64,000 bases of DNA from Salinactinospora qingdaonensis (GCF_039539445.1 NZ_BAABDD010000015.1:56102-120101); one strand, 5' to 3'. Counted from the stretch's first letter, positions 1-9,971 are shown. Notes: generated by a model not told the origin, from the letters alone. Translations and numbers: made by a program.

Positions 1-143
1 GTCCACCTTCCTCGCAAGCGGCCCCCGTGGCCGGTTCGACATCGGCTTCCGGGCGCCCCACCGACCTGAGTGGGCGCCTTGACGGGGTCAGTCCCGAGGC
101 GGGGGAGTGGAGCGCGCAGTTCCAGGGGGCTGAGAGCGCACAG

Positions 144-1001
144 ATGAAGGTCTCCTGCCTCGTACTGACCATGGGCAACCGTCCAGCCGAGCTGCGGCGC
201 GCCGTCAACAGCGTGCTGGAGCAGGAAGGCGTCGACGTCGAGGTGGTCGTCGTCAGTAACGGGGCCGACCTGCCCCCGCTGCCCGAGGGCGTGGTCACGA
301 CAAAGCTCCCGGAGAACCTTGGAATCCCGGAGGGGCGCAACCACGGCGTCAAACTCTGCTCCGGCGACATCGTCTTCTTCCTCGACGACGACGGCTGGTA
401 TCGCTCGCGCGATCTGGCGCGCCACGTCCACGACGCCTTCGCCGCCGACCCCACACTAGGGATCGTCTCCTTCCGGGTCGCCGATCCCGACGGCGGACCC
501 GATCAGCGCCGCCACGTGCCACGGCTACGTGCCAGCGACCCCCAGCGCTCCAGCCCGGTCACCACCTTCCTCGGCGGGGCGTGCGCGATCCGCCGCACCG
601 CCTTCGAGCAGGGCGGCGGGCTGCCCGGCTCGTTCTTCTACGCCCATGAGGAGACCGACCTCGCCTGGCGCGTCCTTAACGCCGGATACCACATCCGCTA
701 CGACGCCGAGGCGGTCATGTACCATCCGGCACTGCCGCCCAGCCGCCATGAGGACTTCTACCGCCTCAACGCCCGCAACCGCGTCTGGCTGGCGCGCCGC
801 AACCTGCCATGGCTGCTCGCAGCGTGCTACCTCGCCACGTGGATTGTGCTCACCGTGCTGCGGGAACGGTCTCCGGGGCGGCTGCGTTGCTGGTTCGCCG
901 GTTTCTGCGAAGGGTGGCGCCACGACCCTGGCCCGCGTGCGCCGATCACGTGGTCCACAGCGTGGCGTATGACCAGGAGCGGGCGGCCACCGATCATCTG
1001 A
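144..1001 (+). CDS. Family 2 glycosyltransferase
   Basis: Predicted inverting GT-A glycosyltransferase that moves a sugar from a nucleotide donor onto a cell-surface glycan or lipid carrier at the inner face of the membrane. The 285-residue protein opens with the nucleotide-binding strand VSCLVLTMGNRP. It carries a DDDG metal-binding motif at about residues 81-84 and an acceptor/catalytic-type motif HEETDLAWR near 168-176. A hydrophobic stretch at about 222-239 suggests membrane association. An upstream GTG at 27 is in frame, but the added 39 residues are low-complexity, so the ATG at 144 that begins the Rossmann strand is preferred. Substrate is unknown; the neighbours suggest envelope polysaccharide. 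Confidence 0.8.
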   Translation: MKVSCLVLTMGNRPAELRRAVNSVLEQEGVDVEVVVVSNGADLPPLPEGVVTTKLPENLGIPEGRNHGVKLCSGDIVFFLDDDGWYRSRDLARHVHDAFAADPTLGIVSFRVADPDGGPDQRRHVPRLRASDPQRSSPVTTFLGGACAIRRTAFEQGGGLPGSFFYAHEETDLAWRVLNAGYHIRYDAEAVMYHPALPPSRHEDFYRLNARNRVWLARRNLPWLLAACYLATWIVLTVLRERSPGRLRCWFAGFCEGWRHDPGPRAPITWSTAWRMTRSGRPPII

Positions 1002-1034
1002 GCCGCCGCTGCGCGGCCCAGTCGTAGGGAGCCC

Positions 1035-2258
1035 CTACCGTCCGGGCAGGCCGGGCATGGCGGTCGTCGCCGCCCCGGACAGCGCCGAGGGGCGCGGTGC
1101 GGTGGGCTGCTCCGGTGGCATCCGCGGCGGCGTGCTGGAGCGAATGCCGCGGTGCAGCGGTCCCGCTCCGGCCCACTCCTCGATCTGGCGAACGAACACC
1201 TCGGCCTGAGTCGGCCAGTGGAACCGGGCACGCGCGATCCCATGGCCGACCAAGGCGAACCGGTCGCGTAGCCAGGTGTCGGCCTGGAGCCGCAGGACCG
1301 CGTCCGCGGCTGCCTCGACGTCGTTGTAGGGCACCACGATCCCGCACTGGCCCTGGGGCTGCTCGGTCGTCAGCGCCGCAGCGGCGGGGGCGGGGGAGGT
1401 GACCACGGGGACGCCGTGCGCCATGTATTCCACGACCGTGGTGGGGAAACAACGGCGGTTCCGGGGCGTGTCCCGCAACAGGGAAACCCCGGCCAGCGCG
1501 CCGCTGATCATGCGCAGTGCCTGGTCGTTGGGGATGAACCCGTACCAGCGCAGCGCCTCCTCCCGCTGGGCCTCGCGCAGCAGCGAGCGACTCGGACGAT
1601 CCGCCGGGCCGATCGCATCCATCGTGATGCCGTGGGAACGCAGCAGCCTGCCCAGTGCGACGAGTTCCTCGGCGCCGCGGGAGCTGGAGATTCGGCCCAG
1701 GTGTACGACGCGGTCAGGGCGGGGGGAGCGGGCGGGCCGCTCGGGAACGGTGGTGGTGTTGGGGGTGACCGGGTGCGGCTCGTGAAACCGGTCGCGGTAG
1801 CTCTCCTCTGCCAAAAGCAGGTGAACCCGTCGCTCCGCGTAGCGCTCGAACCGGCGCACCAGCGCCGCCAGGGTGCGCCGCAGCGTGGGGTTGGCCCGCG
1901 ACGTGGCCAGCAAGGCCGCGGTGTCCTCATGGACATCCCATACGGCGGCCGGTCGCCTGCGGGGCAGCGACAGCAGCAACTCGGGGTCGTGGAACAGCAC
2001 GATGTCGGCGGACGAGGCGTGCTGGGCAATGGCCTCCCGGGCGGCTCGCAGCGACTTCAGCCACGTGCGTCTTCCCGCGCGCGGCACGTCCACGGCCCGC
2101 AGTTCCAGCCAGGGCACCACCCGGTGTTCACGAAACGGCGCGATGTAGGTGACGCTGTGCCCAGCGTCGAGCAGTGCCCGAATCTGGCGGTGCAGAATGC
2201 GCGCGTCCTCGGGATGATGAGCCACTGTGGCCACGAGTACGTGCATAGCAGCCGTCAC
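1035..2258 (-). CDS. Family 4-like glycosyltransferase
   Basis: Predicted retaining GT-B glycosyltransferase of 407 residues. The N-terminal half begins MHVLVATVAHHPEDARI, a glycosyltransferase-4 type opening, and contains the DVHE segment common in these enzymes. The C-terminal half has the donor-binding region with VVHLGRISSSRG, the helix FPTTVVEYMAHGVPVVTS, and the nucleotide-contacting GVPVV turn. The GTG at 2258 has an AGGAAAG ribosome-binding site; an ATG at 2246 is an alternative. The gene converges on the upstream GT2 gene with a gap of about 33 bp. The last 40 residues are a proline- and serine-rich tail. Sugar specificity cannot be inferred. Confidence 0.8.
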   Translation of the reverse strand: MTAAMHVLVATVAHHPEDARILHRQIRALLDAGHSVTYIAPFREHRVVPWLELRAVDVPRAGRRTWLKSLRAAREAIAQHASSADIVLFHDPELLLSLPRRRPAAVWDVHEDTAALLATSRANPTLRRTLAALVRRFERYAERRVHLLLAEESYRDRFHEPHPVTPNTTTVPERPARSPRPDRVVHLGRISSSRGAEELVALGRLLRSHGITMDAIGPADRPSRSLLREAQREEALRWYGFIPNDQALRMISGALAGVSLLRDTPRNRRCFPTTVVEYMAHGVPVVTSPAPAAAALTTEQPQGQCGIVVPYNDVEAAADAVLRLQADTWLRDRFALVGHGIARARFHWPTQAEVFVRQIEEWAGAGPLHRGIRSSTPPRMPPEQPTAPRPSALSGAATTAMPGLPGR

Positions 2259-2508
2259 CTGACTTTCCTGGCCGTACGAAGTCCCCCGCAGAGATGGTGC
2301 TTCAGTCTGACCGTGACTCTAAGTCATCACGGGAAACAGCAGGTGAAAAGCTGGGTTACGCCAGAGTGGGGCGCGGATGAATCCGTGTTCGGGCGCCGCC
2401 CTCGCCCGCCTCACGCCACGGACCCGGGAGCCGACATGCCCCCGGGTCACCTCCCGACCGGCCGCGCCCATCCCTCTTTGCGCCGGCCCTGAACTCGGAA
2501 TTCGTGGC

Positions 2509-3831
2509 CTAGAGAACCTCGACGCCCTCACGGGTGATCGGGCTGGTGGTCCGGTGCTCATCGCCCGCCGCAAGGGGCAGCCGCCGCAGTACGCCGCGGG
2601 TGTCGAGCAACAGGCGCGCGCGCTTGGTCAGCACTTCGGGTGTGTACTCTTCGTGATCAGTCAGCAGCACCGTCAGGTCGGCCTCAGCCAACGCCGTCTC
2701 CAAATCGAGAGCGCGTGGCACAGGCTCGCCGGTGGGTGCCCACTCCTCGACGTAGGGGTCGTGGTAGAACAGCGAAGCCCCCTTGGCGGCGAGCTTGCGC
2801 GCCACCGGCAAAGCCGGCGACTCCCGTTGATCGGCGATGCCGCGCTTGTAGGTGACGCCCAGCAGCAGCACTTTGGCCCGCGACAGCGCCAGCCCCGCGT
2901 CGTTGAGGAGATCCTGGGAGCGTTGCAGCACGTAGGTGGGCATACGTGCGTTGATCTCGTGGGCCAGTTCAACGAATCGGAACGGGTAGCCCAGGGTTTT
3001 GACCTTGTAGGACAGGTAATTCGGGTCGATGGGGATACAGTGTCCGCCCACGCCGGGACCCGGGTAGAAGGGCTGGTACCCGAAGGGCTTGGTGGCGGCG
3101 CAGGCGATGGCGTCCCACAGGTCGATCCCCAACTCCTGGCAGAACACCGCCATCTCGTTGACAAGGGCGATGTTGACGTGCCGGTAGGTGTTCTCCAGGA
3201 GCTTGGCCATCTCCGCCTCACGAGTGCCCTGCGCCAGCACCACGGTGTCGACGAATCTGCTGTAGAACTCCATGGCGAGTTCACCGCAGCGGCTCGTGAG
3301 ACCTCCCACCACTTTGGGGGTATTGGCCACCCCGAAGGCAGGGTTGCCAGGGTCGATCCGCTCGGGGGAGAAGGCTAGGTGGAAGTCCACCCCAGCGCTC
3401 AGCCCCGATTGTTCCAACAGCGGCCCCACCACCTCTTCGGTGGTTCCGGGGTAGGTCGTCGATTCCAGGATCACCAGCGTTCCCTCGCCCAGGCGCCCGG
3501 CGATCGACGAGGCGGCTGCCGTGACGGCGCCCAGATCCGGGCCGCCTTCGTCGGACAGCGGAGTCGGTACGCAGATGACGATAGTTCGCGCACTAGCCAG
3601 CACGCTCGGGTCTGTGGTCGCGTGAAAACCCGCCTCCAGCATGGTGGCGATGTCGTCATTGGAGAGATCGTCGATGTGCGACTCCCCAGCGGTCAGGCTT
3701 TTCACAACGTCCTGGCTGGTGTCGAGGCCGGTGACCGCGAGTCCGCTGCGGGATGCCTCGAACGCCAGCGGCAGGCCGACATAGCCCAGACCGATGACGA
3801 CCAGATTGGATGTGGAAGTAGCGACGTCCAC
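2509..3831 (-). CDS. UDP-glucose/GDP-mannose (UDP-GlcNAc-type) 6-dehydrogenase
   Basis: NAD-dependent nucleotide-sugar dehydrogenase that oxidises C6 of a UDP-sugar to the uronate, supplying an acidic sugar for an envelope polymer. In its 440 residues I see the Rossmann motif GLGYVGLPLA (14-23), the proline-rich VPTPLSDEG segment (about 88-96) and the catalytic cysteine C265 in GVGGHCIPIDP. The C-terminal NAD-half has the GVTYKRGIADQRESPA motif. These features match the UDP-N-acetylglucosamine/mannosamine dehydrogenase branch (WecC/WbpA-like) better than the UDP-glucose branch, but the substrate is inferred. The GTG start at 3831 follows a GAAGGGGA ribosome-binding site. It is transcribed with the GT4 gene downstream after a 250-bp gap. 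Confidence 0.85.
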   Translation of the reverse strand: MDVATSTSNLVVIGLGYVGLPLAFEASRSGLAVTGLDTSQDVVKSLTAGESHIDDLSNDDIATMLEAGFHATTDPSVLASARTIVICVPTPLSDEGGPDLGAVTAAASSIAGRLGEGTLVILESTTYPGTTEEVVGPLLEQSGLSAGVDFHLAFSPERIDPGNPAFGVANTPKVVGGLTSRCGELAMEFYSRFVDTVVLAQGTREAEMAKLLENTYRHVNIALVNEMAVFCQELGIDLWDAIACAATKPFGYQPFYPGPGVGGHCIPIDPNYLSYKVKTLGYPFRFVELAHEINARMPTYVLQRSQDLLNDAGLALSRAKVLLLGVTYKRGIADQRESPALPVARKLAAKGASLFYHDPYVEEWAPTGEPVPRALDLETALAEADLTVLLTDHEEYTPEVLTKRARLLLDTRGVLRRLPLAAGDEHRTTSPITREGVEVL

Positions 3832-4527
3832 AGGTGTCCCCTTCGATGGAGTTCGGTGCGGGAGTTGAGGACAGCGATCCCGCTCACTAGACGTCTGAGG
3901 TTAATCCGGTTGTGGCTCGTCCCTCAGGCGATGGCCTGCTTCGGACACGTAGCGGCTCACCGCACGCCGAACCGCGGTTCGACAGATAGGAGCGGCGATG
4001 CGTTGGTACAGCGGGACCGCATGCGCGGGTGCGCCTGCCGGAGCCGCCATGCTGCTATTCATGTGATCTTCTTCTGACGTTAAGACGTTCTGGTTCTTTG
4101 CCCTGGGAGCACTTCACGGAGATGAGTGGGAATTAACTCATTGGTTACCCCTGGATCAACAAAGCCCCGAGGGTCCCGTGTGCCCCCTCTCCGCCCTACC
4201 CGATCGGGGAGGGCGGCGCAGCAGCCGCACGCCGGGCTGTCCGGTGTCGGCCGCGAGGCGGGCGGAAGCGGACCGCGGCGGTAAAGGGTGGTAGGGGACG
4301 GCGATAGGCAGCGCCCTCGACCCCGCACGCCCCACCACTCGTCGGAACCTTCCGACGAGGGCGGTACAACGGAGATGGTGGGGAACCATCGGTGTCCCTC
4401 GACCGTCGCGGTTCACCGAGTGGCCCGACGCCATTGTGGGGACACGCCTTGCCCCACGGCCCGTGTTCGGCTACCCAAGAGTTGCGATTCCCTCCCCGAG
4501 CCACCGGCCGGGCACCCTCGGAGGTCC
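3832..4527. other. 696-bp divergent intergenic region
   Basis: This separates the leftward dehydrogenase from the rightward coiled-coil protein and must hold promoters for both. I see no credible gene. A 6-bp inverted repeat (ATGAGT, 8 nt, ACTCAT) lies near 4120-4140, and a GACGTT direct repeat near 4076-4090. The in-frame codons upstream of 4528 look non-coding. Confidence 0.5.
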
Positions 4528-6228
4528 ATGGTGAAACGGCGTGAACAGAGCCAGACTGAACAGCTTCGCCGCGCACTCGCCGACCGCGAGGCCCAACTCC
4601 AAGAGGCCCAAGCCCGGCTCGCCGCCCTGGAAGGGTCGACGTCGCTCCAGGTGGGGCGCGCCCTGACGTCGGCGGCAAAACGACCGGGGCGCGGGATCGT
4701 GCGGCTGCCACGCGACCTGTTCCGGCTGTGGCGCGGCGCCGGCGAGTCCCGCTCGGCGACGGCCGGCGCCGCGCCCGTGCGTTCCTTCGACACCGAACGC
4801 CCCGAAGCGCGCCTGTTAGCCGGCACGGCCGGTTCCCGCGACGGGCGTCTGGTCGTCGCCGGGGTGCTTTCGGCGCACGCCCGAGCGGCCCTCGAACCCT
4901 ACGCCCACGTTGTCGCGCTGCGGCCTCATGACACCCAAGTCACCTTCGACACCATCGACGCCGACGTAGTGCTGGTGTCGGCGTCGGCGGCTGCGCCGGG
5001 GACGGTGTGGAGCCACGTCGGCGACCCCGCCGTCGCCGACCGCACGCGGGCGCTGAGCTGGCTCCTCGCCGCCGCGGCTGCGCGCTCGATTCCGTCGGTC
5101 CTCGTCGCTGACGCGCCCGCCCCGCCCGCTCTCGCAGACCTCGGTTTCGATCACGTACACAACGGTGACCTCGGGGTTCCCCTCCACCGCTTCAACCCCG
5201 TGGCCGCGCCGACCGAGCGTAGCGCCGCCCCTGTCCTGGTGGCGGGCCCTTCGCCCGCTCGTGGCCCGGTCGTCGCGCTGAACGCAACCCTGATCGCTGC
5301 GGGGCTGGAACGCACCGAGCCGGATTGGTGGGCGCTGCCCGACACGCTGCGCGCCCGCGCCTGTGTCGTCGCCGACACTCCGGCCATCGCCGACCGGGCT
5401 CTGGCGTGCGGCGCCCGCCCGCTGCTTCTCGGCAACACCGGCGACTCCGATCGCGCTGACCGTCCTGTCCGCACTGTTTCGGCCGGCAGCGGTGGCCCCG
5501 GCGCTGAGAGCGCGCTGGCCCGGGTCCGTGCCGCCGGCACGCTCGCCCCCACCGAGGTGCGCGCCGTCCTCCGTTCGCTGTTTTTGCGCGATGCCACACC
5601 GGTACGGTTGGCCGAGTTGTTGGGTCAGGTTTCCCTCGCCTCGGGCGCCGGCGATTCCCTGCTGCCGCTCAGGGGGCGCGCGGTCGCCGTCTTGGCGTTC
5701 CCGCGTGACGACATCGACTCGCTGGCCTTCGCCGACGATGTCCTCAACCAGTCGCACCTGCCGGCCGAAGTCGTGGTTCCGCGCGCCTCGGTGCGCTTTA
5801 CCGGCGTCGAGCGGCTCCGTTCCCACGGCGCCTTGGTGCGCACGGTCGAGGGAGTGGCTCTCGATCCCGCCCCCGACGACTGGGCACGCATGGCGGCGCA
5901 GGCCACCACGCCTTGGACGGCGCTGTGGCATGGCCCCCACGGGCCGAACTTTCTCGCTGACGCCCTTTGTGCGGCCGAGTGTTCCGGAGCCGATGCCGTA
6001 GGACCCGCGCTGGGCGGCGCCGGAGCCGGCTCAGAGCCCGACTACGTTTTCGTCAGCGCCATCCAGCCCCACCTGACGCGCCGTGAACTCCTGTGCCGCG
6101 GCCTGCACCACGGGCAGTGGAATCGCCACGGCGCCCGGCTGCTCGCGTTGGCGCCCCTACGGGGGGCCGAGAGCGGTGCGTCCCACGACCGCCCCCAGGA
6201 CACTCCTGGGACGAAGGGAACCATGTGA
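4528..6228 (+). CDS. Uncharacterised coiled-coil protein of the glycan cluster
   Basis: Not recognised with certainty. The 566-residue product starts with about 45 residues of charged, heptad-like sequence rich in E, Q, R and A (a predicted coiled coil), followed by an Ala/Arg-rich linker and a long alpha/beta region. The C-terminal 150 residues contain VAVLAFPRDDIDSL and a run ending in DYVFVSAIQPHLT, which resemble a divergent GT-A or GT-accessory fold, but no DXD motif is clear. The ATG at 4528 sits only 3 nt after GGAGG; the GTG at 4531 is better spaced. The stop overlaps the next glycosyltransferase start, so the pair is translationally coupled. Initiation glycan recognition or a scaffold role is possible. 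Confidence 0.65.
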   Translation: MVKRREQSQTEQLRRALADREAQLQEAQARLAALEGSTSLQVGRALTSAAKRPGRGIVRLPRDLFRLWRGAGESRSATAGAAPVRSFDTERPEARLLAGTAGSRDGRLVVAGVLSAHARAALEPYAHVVALRPHDTQVTFDTIDADVVLVSASAAAPGTVWSHVGDPAVADRTRALSWLLAAAAARSIPSVLVADAPAPPALADLGFDHVHNGDLGVPLHRFNPVAAPTERSAAPVLVAGPSPARGPVVALNATLIAAGLERTEPDWWALPDTLRARACVVADTPAIADRALACGARPLLLGNTGDSDRADRPVRTVSAGSGGPGAESALARVRAAGTLAPTEVRAVLRSLFLRDATPVRLAELLGQVSLASGAGDSLLPLRGRAVAVLAFPRDDIDSLAFADDVLNQSHLPAEVVVPRASVRFTGVERLRSHGALVRTVEGVALDPAPDDWARMAAQATTPWTALWHGPHGPNFLADALCAAECSGADAVGPALGGAGAGSEPDYVFVSAIQPHLTRRELLCRGLHHGQWNRHGARLLALAPLRGAESGASHDRPQDTPGTKGTM

Positions 6229-8432
6229 CTCTCCGAGCGCTCGTCTATGGTGACGTCGATCTCAACCTCGTCGACGGGGCGGCGGTGTGGGCCCAGTCGA
6301 TGACGCGGGCGCTGGCCGCAGCGGGCTGTGAGGTCACCCTGGTGTTGAAAGCGCCGGTCACCACAGACCGGATGCTTGAGCCCTTCCTGGAGACCCCGGG
6401 GGTGACCCTGCGGCGTCCTTACGAGGAGCAGTTGCTCGCCGACGTGGGGCCGCGCGGCCTCACCCCCGAACAGGCGGTTACCCTCCTGACCCGTCTCGAC
6501 GCCGACTCCGCCTTCGATCTCGTGGTCGTGCGGGGGCGGCGGCTTTCCGTGCTGGCGGCCCACGAGTCCCAATTGGAGGGACGGCTGTGGACCTACCTCG
6601 CCGACATCCCGCAGCGCGTCACCGATCTGGTGTCCACGGCTGTATCGGAGTTGACCGACATCGCCGTGGCCTCGCGGTTCCTGCTGTGCCCCACGGGCCA
6701 TATGCGCGACTTCCTGGAGTCCAACGTGCCGGCGGCTTGCGGCAAGAGCGTCCTGTTCCCGCCGGTCACCGCTGTTCCGGCGGGGGTTGCCGCCCCCGGG
6801 GCGCCGGGGCGGCCCCTGCGGCTCGTGTACGCCGGCAGGTTCGCGCCGCGCTGGAACACGCTGGAGCTGACCGAGCTACCGGAGGCGCTGTCCGAGCGCT
6901 CCATCCCGGCCGAGCTGCACGTCATCGGCGACCGGATGCAGCGCGAATCCCCCGACTGGGACCGGCGCGTCACCAAGGCGCTCCAGGAAACGCCGGGGGT
7001 CACCTGGCACGGCGGGCAGTCGCGCGCGGCAGCGCTGCGCCTGGCGTCCGACTGCCACGTGGGGCTGGCGTGGCGCTCCCCCGAGTTGGCCGCCGGCCTG
7101 GAACTACCGGTGACCGTGCCCGAGTTCGGCGCTTTGGGGCTGCCGGTGGTCCTCAACCACACGCCCATGCACGAAGAGCTCCTGGGCGCCGACTACCCCC
7201 TGTTCGCCGGGGACGACACCGAATCCGTGGTCGACGCGCTCACTTTGGCCACCGACCCGCGGGTCTACACGTGGGCCGCGCAGCGCTGCGCACAGGCGGC
7301 CGAGGCGTTCACCCTGGAGCGCGCGGCCGAGCGGCTGCGCGGATACCTGGGCCTGGCGTTCCCGCCCGCTCCTGTGGGCACGAGTGCGCAGCGCCCCCTG
7401 AAGGTCGCCATCGCCGGACACGACTTCACGTTCTTCGCCGGGATCATCGAGCACCTGTCGGCGCTGCCGGGAGTGGAGGTGCGGCTGGACGAGTGGGAGT
7501 CGTTGCACTCCCACGACCAGTACCGCAGCCGAGAGCTGGCCTCCTGGGCCGATGTGGTGATCTGCGAATGGTGCGGGCCCAACGCCCTGTTCTACGCTCG
7601 CTACAAGCGGCGGGGGCAGCGCCTCCTCGTGCGGCTGCACCGTTTCGAGCTCTACGCGGAGTGGCCGCGCAAGCTCGACATCGAACAGGTCGACGCGATC
7701 ATCTGCGCCAGCCCTCGCTATGCCGAGCTCACCCGCGAGCGCGCCGAGTGGCCCGCGAGCAAGGTTGTCGTAGTGCCCAACTGGGTCGACGTTGACCAGC
7801 TTGACCGGCCCAAACTGGCAGGAGCCTCCCACACGCTGGGCATGCTCGGCATCACGCCCTCACGTAAGCGTGTCGATCGGGCACTGGACGTCCTGGAGGA
7901 GTTGCGTCGACACGACCAGCGCTACACGCTCGCGATCAAATCCAAGCAGCCGTGGGAACACTGGTGGGTGTGGAACCGGCCTGAGGAACGCGCCTATTAC
8001 GAGCGCACCTACCGCCGTATCCAGCGTTCGCAGACGTTGACCGACAGCGTGGTGTTCGATCCGTTCGGTCCCGACACCGCGGTGTGGCTGCGCCGCGTGG
8101 GGTTCGTCTTGTCGACCAGTGACGATGAAAGCTTCCACCGCGCCCCCGCCGAGGGTGCGGCCTCCGGCGGCGTCCCCGTGGTGTTGTCCTGGCCGGGGGC
8201 CGAGGCGATCTACGCTCCCCACTGGCTCCACGACACTCCCGCCGAGATGGCCGCCGCCATCCACGCCATCGTCAGCGAAGGTCGGTTCGACTCCGCTCGG
8301 CGAGTCGCCCAAGAAGAGATCAGGGCCAGCTACGATCTGCGCCGCGTCCGGTCACTGTGGACCGAGTTGATCGTCAACGCGACGGTGCCTGAGGGGGGAG
8401 CACCGGAGCAGACGGGGACCGCTACCCGTTGA
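6225..8432 (+). CDS. Tandem-domain GT-B glycosyltransferase
   Basis: 735-residue protein with two GT-B type units. The first (about 1-385) begins LRALVYGDVDLNLVDG and contains LRLVYAGRFAPRWNT and a donor-site segment EFGALGLPVVLN. The second (about 390-725) starts LKVAIAGHDFTFFAG and has VVVPNWVDVDQL followed by an SDDESFHRAPAEGAASGG donor-site region, where the usual acidic catalytic residue lies. Start is the GTG at 6225, overlapping the preceding stop as GTGA and preceded by GAAGGGA. The in-frame ORF opens 132 bp earlier but lies inside the upstream gene. Two glycosyl transfers by one polypeptide, or one active and one regulatory domain, are both possible. Confidence 0.78.
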   Translation: MTLRALVYGDVDLNLVDGAAVWAQSMTRALAAAGCEVTLVLKAPVTTDRMLEPFLETPGVTLRRPYEEQLLADVGPRGLTPEQAVTLLTRLDADSAFDLVVVRGRRLSVLAAHESQLEGRLWTYLADIPQRVTDLVSTAVSELTDIAVASRFLLCPTGHMRDFLESNVPAACGKSVLFPPVTAVPAGVAAPGAPGRPLRLVYAGRFAPRWNTLELTELPEALSERSIPAELHVIGDRMQRESPDWDRRVTKALQETPGVTWHGGQSRAAALRLASDCHVGLAWRSPELAAGLELPVTVPEFGALGLPVVLNHTPMHEELLGADYPLFAGDDTESVVDALTLATDPRVYTWAAQRCAQAAEAFTLERAAERLRGYLGLAFPPAPVGTSAQRPLKVAIAGHDFTFFAGIIEHLSALPGVEVRLDEWESLHSHDQYRSRELASWADVVICEWCGPNALFYARYKRRGQRLLVRLHRFELYAEWPRKLDIEQVDAIICASPRYAELTRERAEWPASKVVVVPNWVDVDQLDRPKLAGASHTLGMLGITPSRKRVDRALDVLEELRRHDQRYTLAIKSKQPWEHWWVWNRPEERAYYERTYRRIQRSQTLTDSVVFDPFGPDTAVWLRRVGFVLSTSDDESFHRAPAEGAASGGVPVVLSWPGAEAIYAPHWLHDTPAEMAAAIHAIVSEGRFDSARRVAQEEIRASYDLRRVRSLWTELIVNATVPEGGAPEQTGTATR

Positions 8433-8449
8433 CTCGGGCCTGCCCCGGA

Positions 8450-8465
8450 GGGCCGGCGCCGGCCC
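8450..8465. terminator. GC-rich perfect palindrome between convergent genes
   Basis: A 16-bp perfect palindrome, GGGCCGGC joined directly to GCCGGCCC, lies in the 78-bp gap between the converging tandem GT-B gene and the first LCP gene. There is no T-tract. A bidirectional terminator role is inferred from position only. Confidence 0.35.
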
Positions 8466-8510
8466 GGGCCGTGTGTGTCGGGCACGGGGAGCCGCCGCCG
8501 GCCGTGCCGG

Positions 8511-9971
8511 TTACGAGCAGGCGTTGGTCTGTTTCTCGGCGGTCTTGCTTTCGGTCGAGTCGGGCAAAACCGCCTCCTCGCTCTCGCTGAGTCCGTTCCA
8601 GTCGTTGCTGATGACGAGTTTGACGGTGCTGCCCAGGGTGGGGTCTTCTGCGGTTGTGGCGGTGGCTAGTTCGTCGGCCAGGGTTTGGGCGTGGTTTTGG
8701 TGGCCGGTGCCGTAGTAGACCGTGGTCTGTTCTGGCACCGTTCCCTGCGGGTTGGCCGCACCGACGACCTGGAAACCCCGCTCGGTGAGTTGGCTGCCCA
8801 CGTCACTGGCCAGGCCAGGGGTGCCCTCCCCGTTGATCACCTCGACGGAGACGACGGCCGGCTCGACGGTGGCCGTGTCGTCCTCGGAGCTGTCGCCGGA
8901 GTCGTCGTTTCCGCTGTCGTCGCTTTCCCCGTCCTCGTCGTCGGAGCTGGAGAGGTCCTTGTCGGCGGCGATGGCGGCGAAGAGTTGGGAGGCGTCGGGC
9001 TCGCTCCAAGCAACCCGGTTCTCGTTGTCGGGGTGCAGGCCGTTGGGCACGGTGATGAAGCGGATATCGCTCATCTTGGTCTCGCGCATCGTGATGGCGA
9101 TGTCCACCATCCGCTCCAAGGTCAACTCGTCGTCGGTGGTGATGGAGTCGGTGACCGAGCCGAGGAAGTCGTGCAGGTTGGCCGGGCTGGCCAGGATTTC
9201 GCTGCTGGTGGCCTTGCGCAGCATGGCGCCCATGAAGTCCTGCTGGCGTTTGATCCGGCTCAGGTCGCTGCCGTCGCCCTGGCCGTAGCGGGAGCGCACG
9301 TAGCCCAGGGACTGCTCCCCGTCGAGGACCTGTTGGCCCGCATCGAGCTCTAGGTGGGCTTTGGGGTCGGAGATGGGCTCGGGAATGCACATCTCCACGC
9401 CCCCTAGGGCCTCCACCACCTCGATAAACCCGGTGAAGTCAACACTGACGAAGTGGTCGAGGCGGATTCCCGTCAGCTCCTCGACGGTTTTCCACAGGCA
9501 CTGCATCCCGCCGAAGGCCACCGTGGAGTTGATGACGCCTTGGTGGGCGGCGTAGCCCTCCTTGTCGTCGATAGGCGAGCAGGCCGGCAGTTGCAGGAGG
9601 GAGTCGCGGGGCAGGTTCACCAGGGTCGCCCCGTGATCGGGGGAGATGTGGGCGATGATGATCGTGTCGGGGCGCTCTCCCTCGATGTCGTCCCCGCCGT
9701 ATTCGGCGTTGGCGCCGCTGCGCACATCGGAACCGGTCATCAGGATGTTGATCACGCCCTCGATCTTCTCGGGGCGCTCACCCATGGCGTCGGTGTCGAT
9801 GGTTTCCTGGTTGATGTTGCCGTAGATGTCGTGGTAGGCGCCGTAGGCGGTCAGGCTGGAGGCGATCACCAGCACCGTGGTGATGACCGCCACCCAGCCA
9901 CCGATGCTGAGCCGCCGACTGGTCTTCCGGGGTTTTCTGGAAGAACGGGAGGAACGTTGTCCAGGCATCAC
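8511..9971 (-). CDS. LCP family protein with LytR C-terminal domain (copy 1)
   Basis: LytR-CpsA-Psr phosphotransferase that, in this family, attaches undecaprenyl-linked glycopolymers to peptidoglycan outside the membrane. The 486-residue protein has a basic N-terminus, one membrane helix at about 24-46, and the LCP core with GERPDTIIIAHISP and NLPRDSL (conserved Arg). SLGYVRSRYGQGD is the lipid-pyrophosphate pocket motif. A Ser/Asp-rich acidic linker follows (about 345-375), then a LytR_C domain starting VSVEVINGEGTPG. It is a tandem paralog of the gene at 10245-11684; parts of the two are almost identical in DNA. The order LCP then TIGR03089 matches Rv3267-Rv3268. Confidence 0.92.
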   Translation of the reverse strand: MMPGQRSSRSSRKPRKTSRRLSIGGWVAVITTVLVIASSLTAYGAYHDIYGNINQETIDTDAMGERPEKIEGVINILMTGSDVRSGANAEYGGDDIEGERPDTIIIAHISPDHGATLVNLPRDSLLQLPACSPIDDKEGYAAHQGVINSTVAFGGMQCLWKTVEELTGIRLDHFVSVDFTGFIEVVEALGGVEMCIPEPISDPKAHLELDAGQQVLDGEQSLGYVRSRYGQGDGSDLSRIKRQQDFMGAMLRKATSSEILASPANLHDFLGSVTDSITTDDELTLERMVDIAITMRETKMSDIRFITVPNGLHPDNENRVAWSEPDASQLFAAIAADKDLSSSDDEDGESDDSGNDDSGDSSEDDTATVEPAVVSVEVINGEGTPGLASDVGSQLTERGFQVVGAANPQGTVPEQTTVYYGTGHQNHAQTLADELATATTAEDPTLGSTVKLVISNDWNGLSESEEAVLPDSTESKTAEKQTNACS

